Positions 6,875 to 14,575 are shown, numbered from the stretch's first letter. The stretch: DNA of 22,591 nt from JAWLGJ01 sp041685145 (GCA_041685145.1 JAWLGJ010000047.1:1-22591); one strand, 5' to 3'. Numbers and translations are program-made. The notes: generated by a model from the sequence alone, not told the origin.

Positions 6875-7528
6875 ATGCATATCGAACCGGGCTATCTGGC
6901 CCCCGCCAAGATCGTTTTCGCCAACGCCACCGCCCTCGGCATCGTCGCGGGCTATCTGCGGCATATCGTCCTGCGCCCGTGGGAACTCGCAAAGACGCTG
7001 CTGGCGGCGCTGTTCTTCTCGCTGTTCATGCAGGGATTCAGCCAGCCGGTGGGGCCGTCCGAACTGCATTTCGTCGGCGCCTCGGCCATCTATCTCACCC
7101 TCGGCTTCGTGCCGACGCTGGTGGCGTTTCCGCTGGGGCTGCTGGTTCAGGGATTGCTGTTCGATCCCGCCGACCTCGGCCATCTGGCGGTGAACGCGCT
7201 GTCGCTGATCGTGCCGCTGGTGGCGGTGCATTACACCATCGGCCGCACATTGTTCAACGAGGCCGCCGGCCGGCGGTTGTCCTGGGCGCGGCTGGTGAAG
7301 CTCGACGCCGCCTATTACGCCGGGGTCACCGGCATGGTCGGCTTCTGGCTGTTCTATGGCAACGGAGCCACCGCCTTTGCCGATTGGGCGTTGTTCGCGG
7401 CCTCGTACCTGGCGGTGGTGGCGGTCGAGCCGGTGCTGACGCTGGCGACGGTACGCCTGCTCAAGCATCACGAGCAACGCCCGCTGGTGGCGCGCCTGTC
7501 GATGGTGCGACGGCTGCGGCTGGCCTGA
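6875..7528 (+). CDS. CbiM-like energy-coupling factor permease, stand-alone
   Basis: A 217-residue integral membrane protein resembling CbiM, the substrate-specific component of cobalt ECF transporters. The N-terminus MHIEPGYLAP matches the CbiM hallmark MHIxxGYL, in which the amino-terminal Met and His2 bind the metal. FMQGFSQPVGPSELHFVGAS and GLLVQGLLFDPADLGHLAVN correspond to later conserved segments, including likely metal-contact histidines. About six hydrophobic segments are visible. The ATG at 6875 fits the CbiM N-terminus and follows GGGAG at about 9 nt; the frame is open upstream only through riboswitch sequence. CbiN, CbiQ and CbiO are absent from the neighbourhood, so it either works alone or uses components encoded elsewhere. 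Control by the B12 riboswitch supports transport of cobalt or a corrinoid precursor. Confidence 0.85.
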   Translation: MHIEPGYLAPAKIVFANATALGIVAGYLRHIVLRPWELAKTLLAALFFSLFMQGFSQPVGPSELHFVGASAIYLTLGFVPTLVAFPLGLLVQGLLFDPADLGHLAVNALSLIVPLVAVHYTIGRTLFNEAAGRRLSWARLVKLDAAYYAGVTGMVGFWLFYGNGATAFADWALFAASYLAVVAVEPVLTLATVRLLKHHEQRPLVARLSMVRRLRLA

Positions 7529-7608
7529 CCGACGCGCTTCAGGGTCCGGGAACGCCGGGGCGCCGGCGGCTGTTGTCGACGGTATGACCGCTGACGGAGG
7601 GCCGCCGG

Positions 7609-7911
7609 ATGCCCCGGCCGGAGACCGGACGCTATCGCAGGGATGTCGATTCGGGGCGCACCGGCGACAAGGTGGCGCATCCCGATCCCGCCGCCGCGCC
7701 GTTGGAGGCCGACGCCGAAAGCGCCGGCGAGGCGACCCCGCGCCGACTCCTGGACCGCGTGTCGCGGCGCCAGGCCCGCATCCGCCGGCAACGTACCGGC
7801 GACGGCCCCACGGCGGCGCGGCGCGCCGGGCGCTGGGGCGGTGCCGCCACCGTGGTGCTGGTGGCGGTGGGGGTGCTGGCGGGCTGGCTGTCGCTGGCCG
7901 GCTTGCGCTAG
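7609..7911 (+). CDS. Small hypothetical protein with one C-terminal membrane helix
   Basis: A 100-residue open frame with the G/C-rich third positions of its neighbours and GGAGG eight bases before the ATG. Residues 1-75 are charged and rich in Arg, Asp and Ala with no recognisable fold; LLDRVSRRQARIRRQRTGD may be a basic helix. Residues about 76-98 (GAATVVLVAVGVLAGWLSLA) form a single hydrophobic helix at the very end, so a tail-anchored inner-membrane protein is likely. It starts 80 bp after the CbiM-like gene, possibly in the same transcript, and ends just before a strong hairpin. No function can be assigned. Confidence 0.6.
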   Translation: MPRPETGRYRRDVDSGRTGDKVAHPDPAAAPLEADAESAGEATPRRLLDRVSRRQARIRRQRTGDGPTAARRAGRWGGAATVVLVAVGVLAGWLSLAGLR

Positions 7912-7973
7912 GGGCGTGATCCGCTCGCTGGTCGCGCTCCAGCCGCCGTTACGCCGGCGAGGGCCCTAACAAC

Positions 7974-8004
7974 AGGGCCGTTCCACATGAGTGGAAACGG
8001 CCCT
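7974..8004. terminator. Hairpin between convergent genes, probable bidirectional terminator
   Basis: AGGGCCGTTCCAC (7974-7986), loop ATGA, then GTGGAAACGGCCCT (7991-8004) form a 13-bp stem with one bulged A. It lies between the plus-strand small membrane protein and the response regulator, and its last two bases are part of the regulator's stop codon. There is no strong T-run on either side. Confidence 0.6.
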
Positions 8005-8677
8005 ACGGCTCCAGCGATGCCGGGGCGCCCGAGAACGCCCGGTTGGCGGCGATCGCCGCCTGGGTGCGGTTCGACACGCCCAGCTTCTTCATGATCGACT
8101 TCACATGCACCTTCACGGTGCCTTCGAGCATCCCCAGCGAGCGGGCGATCTCCTTGTTGGAGTAGCCCAGGGTCAGCAGCTTCAGGACCTGGGTCTCGCG
8201 CGGGGTCAGCGACTTGAAGTCGGGCAGGTCGGGCCCGCCGTCGAACTGCGGCTCGCCTTCCATGCCGGCGCCGGCCTCTTCAGGCGTCACCGCCTGCGCC
8301 GGGACATACAACTCGCCCGACAGGACCAGCGGCAGCACATGCTTGAGGATTTCGCCGTTGGACGACTTGAGGATGTAGCCGCGCGCGCCGGCTTCGATGG
8401 CGGCGCGGATGGTCGAACGCTGCCGGGTGCCGGACACCACGACCACCGGCACGGCCGGCAGGCTCTCGATGTACCGCTTGAGATCGGCGATGCCGTTGAG
8501 GCCCGGCATGAGCAGGTCCAGCAGGATGAGGTCGAGATCCGGCGTCTCGTGGGCGATGCGCCGCGCCTCCTCGGCGTTGCTCGCCTGGAGGATGGTCACG
8601 TCGTCGTACAGCCCCTGAAGGGCCAGCGTGATGCCGTACCGGAAGAGCGCATGGTCGTCAGCGATCAAAACTACCAC
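8003..8677 (-). CDS. NarL/FixJ-type response regulator, orphan
   Basis: A cytosolic two-component transcription regulator. The receiver domain (about 1-120) has the acidic pair Asp7-Asp8 in LIADDHALFRYG, the phosphoacceptor Asp54 in LILLDLLMPG, the switch Ser in VVVVSGTR and the conserved Lys in GYILKSS. A linker of about 30 residues leads to a LuxR-type helix-turn-helix (about 155-215) with LTPRETQVLKLLTLGYSNKE and GTVKVHVKSIMKKLGVSNR. The GTG at 8677 is preferred because GAGG precedes it at 7 nt and it yields the usual VVVLIADDH start; an upstream GTG at 8707 would add ten residues but has no SD. No histidine kinase is in the window, so the signal and targets are unknown. Two dyads upstream could be autoregulatory sites. 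Confidence 0.93.
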   Translation of the reverse strand: MVVLIADDHALFRYGITLALQGLYDDVTILQASNAEEARRIAHETPDLDLILLDLLMPGLNGIADLKRYIESLPAVPVVVVSGTRQRSTIRAAIEAGARGYILKSSNGEILKHVLPLVLSGELYVPAQAVTPEEAGAGMEGEPQFDGGPDLPDFKSLTPRETQVLKLLTLGYSNKEIARSLGMLEGTVKVHVKSIMKKLGVSNRTQAAIAANRAFSGAPASLEP

Positions 8678-8710
8678 GTTCTTGCCTCGCAAAATGGGCT
8701 TTGCCACCGG

Positions 8711-8766
8711 TTGATCGTATCAGTGATCAAGCAAAAATTAATCCGACATTTGGGGAGTATTCCCAA
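8711..8766. promoter_or_regulatory. Two dyads upstream of the response regulator
   Basis: TTGATC and GATCAA separated by 8 bp (8711-8730), and TTGGG and CCCAA separated by 7 bp (8750-8766), lie in an unusually A/T-rich stretch before the regulator. On the minus strand TTGGGA is followed 18 bp later by ATTAAT, a possible promoter. The arms are short, so chance is not excluded. The first dyad lies immediately upstream of the alternative GTG at 8707. Confidence 0.35.
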
Positions 8767-8909
8767 TGCGGTATCCCCTATGAGTGTCCCTTGACCCTTG
8801 GAGAAAGGGAGACGGGTGTCATCGGCGTATTTAGGTGCAAAAGGCCGCTGTTCAATTGCCGTCGCGGTAGGAAACCCGGATCCAGACCTTTCGATGGTCT
8901 TTGCTATGC

Positions 8910-9680
8910 TTAAGCGACGGCCGTGCCGTTTTTCCAGGCCAACGGCAGGTCGCCGCGATCCCACACCACTTCGGCCCGCAAGGGCAAGTGGTCGGACGCC
9001 AGACGGGCGATGGGCGTGGCATAGACCGAAAGGCGCCGCAGGCCCGTCGGTGGCCATACCCAGATGCGGTCCAAGGGCAGCAATGGCAGGCGGGCGGGGA
9101 AGGTGCGGGGCAGGTGCACGCTGCCCAGGCGGCGATTGAGTTCGCGCAGCGCGCCGCCGCCCTTCCACTCGTTGAAGTCCCCCATCACCACCGTCAGCGG
9201 ATCGCCCGGCAGGTCGTCGAGGGCGTGCAGGAGGTGGCGCACCTGCAGGCGCCGTTCGGCCAGACGCAGGCCCAGATGCGCCACCGCCACGCGCAGCGGC
9301 AGCCGCGGTTCCAGCTCCAGGTCGGCGATGACGGCGTCGCGCGGCGGCAGGTTGCGCACCGTCAGGTTGAGCGACCGCACCCGCTGCACCGGCAGCCGTG
9401 TCAGCAGCACCGTGCCGTACCGGGCCCGGCGGTCCTCGTAGTTGGCGCCGCCGACGGCGGTCATGTCGAGTTGGCGGGCGATGAAGTCGCGCTGGCCGCT
9501 GCCGCCGGCCAAGAAGCGCTTGTCCACTTCCTGCAGGCCGACGACGTCGCAGGCCAGGTTGCGCACGATCTCGACGATGCGCTCGGGAAGATAGCGGCCG
9601 TCGGTGCCGTAGCAGCGGTGGATGTTGTAGCTGCCCACCGCCAGCGGGCGCACGCGCAGGCCTGCCTCTTGCGCCGTCAC
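8910..9680 (-). CDS. Endonuclease/exonuclease/phosphatase (EEP) family hydrolase
   Basis: A 256-residue metal-dependent phosphodiesterase-fold protein. Visible family landmarks are SYNIHRCYGTDGRY at the N-terminus, the metal-binding Glu in VVGLQEVDKR, the Asp/Asn pair in VVMGDFNEWKG and the terminal Ser-Asp-His in LASDHLPLRAEV. The family includes DNases, sphingomyelinases and inositol-phosphate phosphatases; the substrate cannot be read here. No signal peptide is seen. The GTG start at 9680 overlaps the TGA stop of the PLD-VTT gene (GTGA, 4 bp), with AGGAGGAG upstream inside that gene, so the two are probably translationally coupled and functionally linked. The frame is open much further upstream, but that part is antisense-like low-complexity sequence inside the other gene. 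Confidence 0.9.
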   Translation of the reverse strand: MTAQEAGLRVRPLAVGSYNIHRCYGTDGRYLPERIVEIVRNLACDVVGLQEVDKRFLAGGSGQRDFIARQLDMTAVGGANYEDRRARYGTVLLTRLPVQRVRSLNLTVRNLPPRDAVIADLELEPRLPLRVAVAHLGLRLAERRLQVRHLLHALDDLPGDPLTVVMGDFNEWKGGGALRELNRRLGSVHLPRTFPARLPLLPLDRIWVWPPTGLRRLSVYATPIARLASDHLPLRAEVVWDRGDLPLAWKNGTAVA

Positions 9681-11794
9681 CGCTGCTCCTCCTGTTCGTC
9701 CGGAACCGTCATTCGTTTCAGGGCCCGCGCCAGCCCCAGGGCGGCACCCGCCAGTGCCGCCGCCAGAATGACCAGCGGCCCCGTCGTCAGCATGTCGGGC
9801 CGCGCGAGGGCCTGCGCAAGCAGATAGCCGAACAGGTTGAGGACCAACGCCACGGGCAAGGTGCCGATGACGGTGCCGGCGGCATAGGCGCCCAGGCGCA
9901 CCCGCAGCATCCCGGCGGTCAGGCTGACGGCCCCGTGGCTGGCCACCGGCAGCAGCCGCAGCAACGCCACGATCCCGGCCCGATTGAAGGCGAGCATGTT
10001 GGTCGCCGCGCCCGTCCGCCGGCCCCTCGGCCGCACCCCCGCCAGCCGGCCCAGGGGGTAGAGCACCGCCGCAGCCCCCAGCGCCCCCGCCAGCGATACC
10101 GCCACGCCGGCACCGAAACCCAGCAGCGCCCCCGCCGCCACCATCAGCGGGGAGGCCGGCAGCGACAATCCACCGCCGATCACGAACAGAACCAGCAGCG
10201 CCGCCGCCATCCACCGCGGCCCCGCCGGCGGCGAGAGATCGGCAACCGGCAGCAGCGGACTTGCCGCCGCCAACAGCGCCAGGCCGACGAACATCGCCGC
10301 CACCGCCGTCAGTCGCCGCGCCACCCGGCCGCCGCCGGCGGTGCCGACGGCGCGGCGGCTGTCCAGGAGCAGGCTCTCATAGGGGCGGTCGGGGTCGACG
10401 AGGCGCGCGTCGGGGGCGAAGTCGAGGATGCTGGGGGGGCTGGCGTCACCCAGCGGAACCAGCGTCCGCCGCCCGGGCGGCGTGCCCAGGCGCTCGACGG
10501 CGGCGGCGATGCCGCCGGCCTCGGCCTCGGCGGCGGCGATCTCCGCCGGCGTCGCGCCCAGATGCTCGCCGAGCAGGTCGCGGCGCAGGGCGGCGATGGC
10601 GTCGGCCAGGTCGGGACGGCCGTCGGCGTCCACGAGCAGGTCGCACTCGGTGTCCAGGCCCATCGAGCGGTTGTTCAGGTTGGCCGAGCCCACCCGCAGC
10701 AGCCGGTCGTCGACGATGGCCAGCTTGCTGTGCACCTTGACTTCCTTTCCGTCATGGGCCGGATGCAGCAGACGCAGGCGGTTGTGGCGGTCGAAGCGGC
10801 GCAGGCGGCGGTAGAGGCGGGCCCGCTGCAGCCCCATCACCGCGCGCTCGACGATGTTGGTGGGGTCAAGGCATGACACCACCACCACCTCGGGCCCATC
10901 GACCTCGCGCAGGCGCCGGGCGAGGGCGCGGCCAACGCGGCGGGCGGCGAAGTATTGGTTCTCGATGTAGATGTGCCGCCGCGCCGCCGCGATCATGTCC
11001 AGGTGCAGGCGTTCCACCTCGCGTATGGCGCGGGCGCCGTTCCAAGCCGGCGCCGTGCGGGCAAAGGCCACGTCCACATCGGCCGCGAAGACGGGCACCT
11101 CGCGGGGCCAGGAATCGGGGGCGGCCGCGTCCACGGCGGGCGGCGGTAGGGTCTCGCCGGTGGCACCCCGCCATCGCTGGCGGGCCAAGTCGCCCAACGT
11201 CGCCGCCGCCGCTCCCGATACCGCCAGTTGCAGGTCGTGGACGGGCGCATAGGCGTCCAGCGCCGCGTCGCGGCGGCGCGGGTCTTCGGGGGCGTGGGCG
11301 CGGGTATCCCAGCGCCCGCTGGTCAGGTCGATGCCGCCGGCAAAGGCCAGACGGTCGTCGATCACCACGATTTTCTGATGGTGGGCCGCGCCGATGGGGT
11401 GGGCGTCGTCGGGGACGAAGCGCAGGCGCGGGTGGTCGAGCCAGTCCCGTTCCCGACCCGGCACCAGGTCGTTGTGCACGAGGTTCAGCAATGTCGGCCG
11501 CCATATCAGGAGGCGGATCACCAACTCCGGCCGTTCGCGGACCAGCCGATGCAGAAACGGCCCCAGCGCCTCCGACGGCCGGTCGCCGTCGCGCGCCAGG
11601 ACGATGCGGCCGTCGAAGTCCCAGCCGATGATGAAGATGCACTGCCGGGCCTGTGACAATGCCGCGCGGAGGGCGCCGAAATAGGCGGCGCCGTCGATCA
11701 GCACCGCCAAACGCTCGGCGCGGCGAATCCGCCAGCAGTTCACGCCCTCGCGGGCCAGGGTGCCGGGGCGGGAGTGGGCCTTGTCCGCGATCAC
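9677..11794 (-). CDS. Phospholipase D/cardiolipin synthase-like protein fused to a VTT membrane domain
   Basis: A 705-residue fusion. Residues about 20-400 form a two-motif phospholipase D fold: HQKIVVID with His139, Lys141 and Asp146, and HSKLAIVD with His355, Lys357 and Asp362, followed by GSANLNNRS. This catalytic pair cleaves or transfers phosphatidyl groups, as in cardiolipin synthases. After a linker (about 400-490) come several hydrophobic segments to about 690. They include LPASPLMVAAGALLGFGAG, the GRLAG turn and LLRLLPVASHGAVSLTAGML, which match the VTT/DedA (SNARE-associated) domain. The GTG at 11794 lacks a strong SD; GTG at codon 18 is an alternative. It is 45 bp after the peptidoglycan-binding gene and overlaps the EEP gene. 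A role in membrane phospholipid remodelling with a translocase-like domain is inferred. Confidence 0.92.
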   Translation of the reverse strand: MIADKAHSRPGTLAREGVNCWRIRRAERLAVLIDGAAYFGALRAALSQARQCIFIIGWDFDGRIVLARDGDRPSEALGPFLHRLVRERPELVIRLLIWRPTLLNLVHNDLVPGRERDWLDHPRLRFVPDDAHPIGAAHHQKIVVIDDRLAFAGGIDLTSGRWDTRAHAPEDPRRRDAALDAYAPVHDLQLAVSGAAAATLGDLARQRWRGATGETLPPPAVDAAAPDSWPREVPVFAADVDVAFARTAPAWNGARAIREVERLHLDMIAAARRHIYIENQYFAARRVGRALARRLREVDGPEVVVVSCLDPTNIVERAVMGLQRARLYRRLRRFDRHNRLRLLHPAHDGKEVKVHSKLAIVDDRLLRVGSANLNNRSMGLDTECDLLVDADGRPDLADAIAALRRDLLGEHLGATPAEIAAAEAEAGGIAAAVERLGTPPGRRTLVPLGDASPPSILDFAPDARLVDPDRPYESLLLDSRRAVGTAGGGRVARRLTAVAAMFVGLALLAAASPLLPVADLSPPAGPRWMAAALLVLFVIGGGLSLPASPLMVAAGALLGFGAGVAVSLAGALGAAAVLYPLGRLAGVRPRGRRTGAATNMLAFNRAGIVALLRLLPVASHGAVSLTAGMLRVRLGAYAAGTVIGTLPVALVLNLFGYLLAQALARPDMLTTGPLVILAAALAGAALGLARALKRMTVPDEQEEQR

Positions 11795-11839
11795 GTCGGC
11801 AACATTGGTCCGCCCGCCGCGCCGCGCAAGCGCCGCCCG

Positions 11840-12445
11840 TCAGGGCAACGCGGCGCGGATCTCGGGCCGCGCAAACCGCAGATGATCCAGCAGCGCCTGG
11901 CTGACCTCGCCGCTGGGCTCCAGCCCCGAGTCGCGCTCATAGGCGCGGATGGCCTGGCGCAGATGCGGCGTGACGTGTTCCGTCGCGGGGCCGACGAAAT
12001 AGCCATGCTCGCGCAGTTCGGCCTGCATCCCCAGCAGATAGGGGCGCAGTCGCGCCGCCTCGTCCAGGCGCCTCTCATTGGCGGTCAGGGGCGAGTCGCG
12101 GGGCGGCGCCGGGCCACCTTCCGCGAGTCGCTCTGTGGTCTCCGGCGTCGGTTCGCCGCTGGGCTCCAGGCCCTGGTCGCGCTGCCAGGCAAGGAGGGCG
12201 CGGCGTGTCCGTGGGCCCATTAGGCCGTCGGCCGGGCCGGGGTCATAGCCCCATTGCGCCAGGCGTTCCTGAAGGCCGCGCACCTCCTCGGTGGGGGCGG
12301 ATGCGGCGACCGACACCTGGGTCAGGGTCTCCAGGGCCGTCAGCGGCGCACGCGGTTCCGGTCCGGTCTGGGCCGCCCCGGCGCCGGCGAGGGCAAGCCA
12401 CAACGGCAGGGCCAGGGCCAAGCGCTGGTGGAGATTGGCGGGCAT
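11840..12445 (-). CDS. Exported protein with two peptidoglycan-binding-like repeats
   Basis: A 201-residue protein. Residues 1-25 look like a Sec signal peptide (LALALPLWLALAGAGAAQ). A PG_binding_1-type repeat follows at about 53-110 (EEVRGLQERLAQWGYDPGPA, GLMGPRTRRALLAWQRDQGL). A second, more divergent repeat lies at about 140-195 (MQAELREHGYFVG, LRQAIRAYERDSGL). Both end in GLEPSGE, and the DNA shares an identical 17-bp block 246 bp apart, so the protein arose or was maintained by internal duplication. No catalytic domain is present, so it probably only binds cell wall, by itself or as an adaptor. The ATG at 12445 is preceded by GAGG at 5 nt. It lies between uppP and the PLD-VTT gene on the same strand. 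Confidence 0.82.
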   Translation of the reverse strand: MPANLHQRLALALPLWLALAGAGAAQTGPEPRAPLTALETLTQVSVAASAPTEEVRGLQERLAQWGYDPGPADGLMGPRTRRALLAWQRDQGLEPSGEPTPETTERLAEGGPAPPRDSPLTANERRLDEAARLRPYLLGMQAELREHGYFVGPATEHVTPHLRQAIRAYERDSGLEPSGEVSQALLDHLRFARPEIRAALP

Positions 12446-12539
12446 GGTCGCCTCCGCGCGGTGATGGCGGAGAGATGGGCCGCCGCCGCCGCCGCGCCAG
12501 CCCCTGCGGGTGGATTAGCCCCTCCCGGTGCGCGCGGCC

Positions 12540-13349
12540 TCAGCCGCCGTTCCACACCAGCAGGGCGAGCATGGCGCTGCCGATGGCGATGCGGTACCAG
12601 GCGAAGGGCACGAAGCCGTGGCGGCTGATGAAGGCGATGGCGGCGCGCACCACCACCATCGCCGCCAGGAAGGCGGCGACAAAGCCCACCGCGATCAGTT
12701 CATAGCTGTCGAAGGTGAGGACATCGCGATTCTTGTAGACGTCATAGACCGTGGCCGCCGTCATCGTCGGCACGGCCAGGAAGAACGAGAATTCCGTCGC
12801 CGTCTTGCGGTCCACGCCCAGCAGCAGCGCCCCCATGATGGTGGCGCCGGAGCGCGACACCCCGGGAATCATCGCCACCGTCTGGCACAGGCCGATCTTG
12901 AAGGCCAGCGGCAGGGTGATGTGGTCGACGTCGCGGTAGAGGAATTTGCCGTCCTTCAGCGCCCGCTCGATGGCGATGATGACGAATCCGCCCGCCACCA
13001 GCGTCACCGACACCACCCAGGGCGAGAACAGCACCGACTTGATGAAGCCGTGCAGACTCGCCCCCAGCACCATCGCCGGCAGAAAGGCGATCAGGATGTT
13101 GCGCAGAAACCGCTGCGCCACCGGGTCGCTGCGCGAGCGCAGCAGCGTCGAGGCCACCCGTTCGCGATAGACCCAGCACACCGCGCAGATGGCGCCAAGC
13201 TGGATGACGATCTCGAAAACCTTGCCCGGCGGCCCCTCGAAGCGGAGCAGGTCGATGAGGAGGATCAGATGGCCGGTGGAGGAAACGGGAATGAATTCGG
13301 TCAGCCCCTCGACGATACCGAGAAGAACGGCCTGTAGCAGTGTTTCCAT
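12540..13349 (-). CDS. uppP: Undecaprenyl-diphosphatase UppP (BacA)
   Basis: Integral membrane enzyme that dephosphorylates undecaprenyl diphosphate to the monophosphate lipid carrier for peptidoglycan and other envelope polymers; overexpression gives bacitracin resistance in known systems. The 269-residue length is normal. Both conserved motifs are intact: GIVEGLTEFIPVSSTGHL at about 11-28 (with Glu14 and Glu17) and MIPGVSRSGATIMGALLLG in the second half, with the catalytic-site Ser and Arg. About eight hydrophobic segments are visible. The ATG at 13349 gives the usual start METLLQAVLLG; a TTG three codons upstream is possible and closer to GGGGA. It leads the minus-strand run that continues into the peptidoglycan-binding, PLD-VTT and EEP genes. 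Confidence 0.96.
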   Translation of the reverse strand: METLLQAVLLGIVEGLTEFIPVSSTGHLILLIDLLRFEGPPGKVFEIVIQLGAICAVCWVYRERVASTLLRSRSDPVAQRFLRNILIAFLPAMVLGASLHGFIKSVLFSPWVVSVTLVAGGFVIIAIERALKDGKFLYRDVDHITLPLAFKIGLCQTVAMIPGVSRSGATIMGALLLGVDRKTATEFSFFLAVPTMTAATVYDVYKNRDVLTFDSYELIAVGFVAAFLAAMVVVRAAIAFISRHGFVPFAWYRIAIGSAMLALLVWNGG

Positions 13350-13469
13350 TAATCGCAACTGTCCCCGATGGCGGCGCAGCCATCATGCTGGGCCGCCGCG
13401 CCCGGTGCAAGGGGCGCCTGACGGCCGACGCGCGGCGCTGACATCCGCGCCGCGCCACCCCATATCCGA

Positions 13470-13679
13470 ATGGCTATGATTTCCATTCTTTCCGTGCTTC
13501 TGGTGGTGGCGCTGGCGGCGGTGCTTGCCGTTCTGGCCACCGGGGTCGCCGGTTTCGCGCGCGGCGGGGAGTTCAACCGCCGCCACGCGAACCGGTTGAT
13601 GAACCTGCGTGTCGGCACCCAGTTCGTGGCGGTGGTCATCCTCGGCCTGATCATGCTGGCGCGGTCGCTGGGCGGCTGA
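13470..13679 (+). CDS. HIG1-domain twin-transmembrane small protein
   Basis: A 69-residue protein with two hydrophobic helices, at about 4-28 (ISILSVLLVVALAAVLAVLA) and 48-66 (VGTQFVAVVILGLIMLA). Between them is the loop FNRRHANRLMNLRVGTQ, which fits the HIG1 (hypoxia-induced gene 1) motif of bacterial twin-TM proteins. Mitochondrial relatives act in assembly or stability of respiratory complexes; the alphaproteobacterial proteins are little studied. The ATG at 13470 and a second at 13476 are both possible, and neither has a clear SD. It diverges from uppP and ends 17 bp before the end of the convergent ubiX. Confidence 0.8.
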   Translation: MAMISILSVLLVVALAAVLAVLATGVAGFARGGEFNRRHANRLMNLRVGTQFVAVVILGLIMLARSLGG

Positions 13680-13696
13680 CGGGGAGGCAGCGGGCG

Positions 13697-14278
13697 TCAA
13701 GTGTCCCGGCCCGGCCCCTGCCAGCGCGTCAGCCCCGGCGCCTCCAGTCCGAACAGGTCCAGCACCCGCCCGACGCTGTGGTCCACGATGTCGTCCAGGC
13801 TGTGCGGCTTGGCGTAGAAGGCCGGCACCGGCGGCGCGACCACCGCCCCCATCTCCGACAGCGCCAGCATGGTCCGCAGATGGCCGGTGTGCAGGGGCGT
13901 CTCGCGCACCATGAGGACAAGGCGGCGGCGCTCCTTGAGGGTAACGTCGGCGGCGCGGGTCAACAGGGTCGAGGTGACGCCCGAGGCGATCTCGCTCATG
14001 GTGCGGATCGAGCAGGGGGCCACGACCATGCCCAGGGTGCGGAAGGAGCCGGAGGCCAGCGTCGCGGCGATGTCGTCGGGGCGATAGGCGACGTCGGCCA
14101 GCGCCCGCACCTCCGCCGGCTTGACGTCGGTCTCGCAGGCGAAGGTGACCTCGGCCGAGCGGCTCATCACCAGGTGGCTTTCCACCCCCAGGCCGCGCAG
14201 CACCTCCAGGAGCCGCAGGCCGTAGACGACGCCCGAGGCGCCGCTGATCCCGACCACGAGGCGGGGTCGATCGCTCAC
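13697..14278 (-). CDS. ubiX: Flavin prenyltransferase UbiX
   Basis: Makes prenylated FMN from FMN and dimethylallyl monophosphate, the cofactor of UbiD decarboxylases, and is used in ubiquinone biosynthesis. The 193-residue length is typical. Visible motifs are VVGISGASGVVYGLRLLEVL (FMN-phosphate binding at the N-terminus), VVAPCSIRTMSEIASG and MVRETPLHTGHLRTMLAL, all characteristic of UbiX/Pad1. The GTG at 14278 is preceded by GGGAG at 6 nt. No ubiD is in the window. It is divergent from the YdcH-like gene and convergent with the HIG1-like gene. Confidence 0.95.
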   Translation of the reverse strand: MSDRPRLVVGISGASGVVYGLRLLEVLRGLGVESHLVMSRSAEVTFACETDVKPAEVRALADVAYRPDDIAATLASGSFRTLGMVVAPCSIRTMSEIASGVTSTLLTRAADVTLKERRRLVLMVRETPLHTGHLRTMLALSEMGAVVAPPVPAFYAKPHSLDDIVDHSVGRVLDLFGLEAPGLTRWQGPGRDT

Positions 14279-14318
14279 GCTGTACTCCCTACCTGTGTTG
14301 GGGAGGGACCGTTTCCTG

Positions 14319-14348
14319 CTGACAGGGGACGGCCAGGAGTCATATCAT
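14319..14348 (+). promoter_or_regulatory. Candidate sigma-70-type promoter for the YdcH-like gene
   Basis: CTGACA (14319-14324), an 18-bp spacer and TATCAT (14343-14348) match the housekeeping consensus at 5 of 6 positions in each box, 34 bp before the ATG at 14382. This is the best promoter match I found in the window. Confidence 0.5.
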
Positions 14349-14381
14349 TCTCCTATGCAAATTCCCAGACGGAGGTTAGCG

Positions 14382-14549
14382 ATGAGCCTTCAGGATCGTC
14401 TCGAGGCATTGAGGACCAAACATGCCGCCCTCGAAGCCGCGATCGAAGAGGAGCTGCGACATCCGCTGCCCGACACCTCGGCGATCGCCGACCTGAAGCG
14501 CAAGAAGCTGAAGATCAAGGACGAACTGGAACACATGCGTCCGCACTAG
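14382..14549 (+). CDS. YdcH family (DUF465) small protein
   Basis: A 55-residue, highly charged helical protein matching the YdcH/DUF465 family: MSLQDRLEALRTKHAALEAA at the N-terminus and the conserved IADLKRKKLKIKDELEHM at the end. Family members are small coiled-coil hairpins of unknown function, common in alphaproteobacteria. The ATG at 14382 has GGAGG seven bases upstream, which decides the start. It is divergent from ubiX and followed by a strong hairpin, so it is probably monocistronic. Confidence 0.85.
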   Translation: MSLQDRLEALRTKHAALEAAIEEELRHPLPDTSAIADLKRKKLKIKDELEHMRPH

Positions 14550-14575
14550 CCGGCCCGGACCAGCGGGTCAATTCG

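Noticed and set aside
8711..8730. FNR-type box before the response regulator
   Set aside because: An FNR site needs TTGAT-N4-ATCAA; here the halves are 10 bp apart, so the site is kept only as an unspecified dyad.
8883..8899. Terminator after the EEP gene (AGACC and GGTCT separated by 7 bp)
   Set aside because: A 5-bp stem with no T-run is too weak to call.
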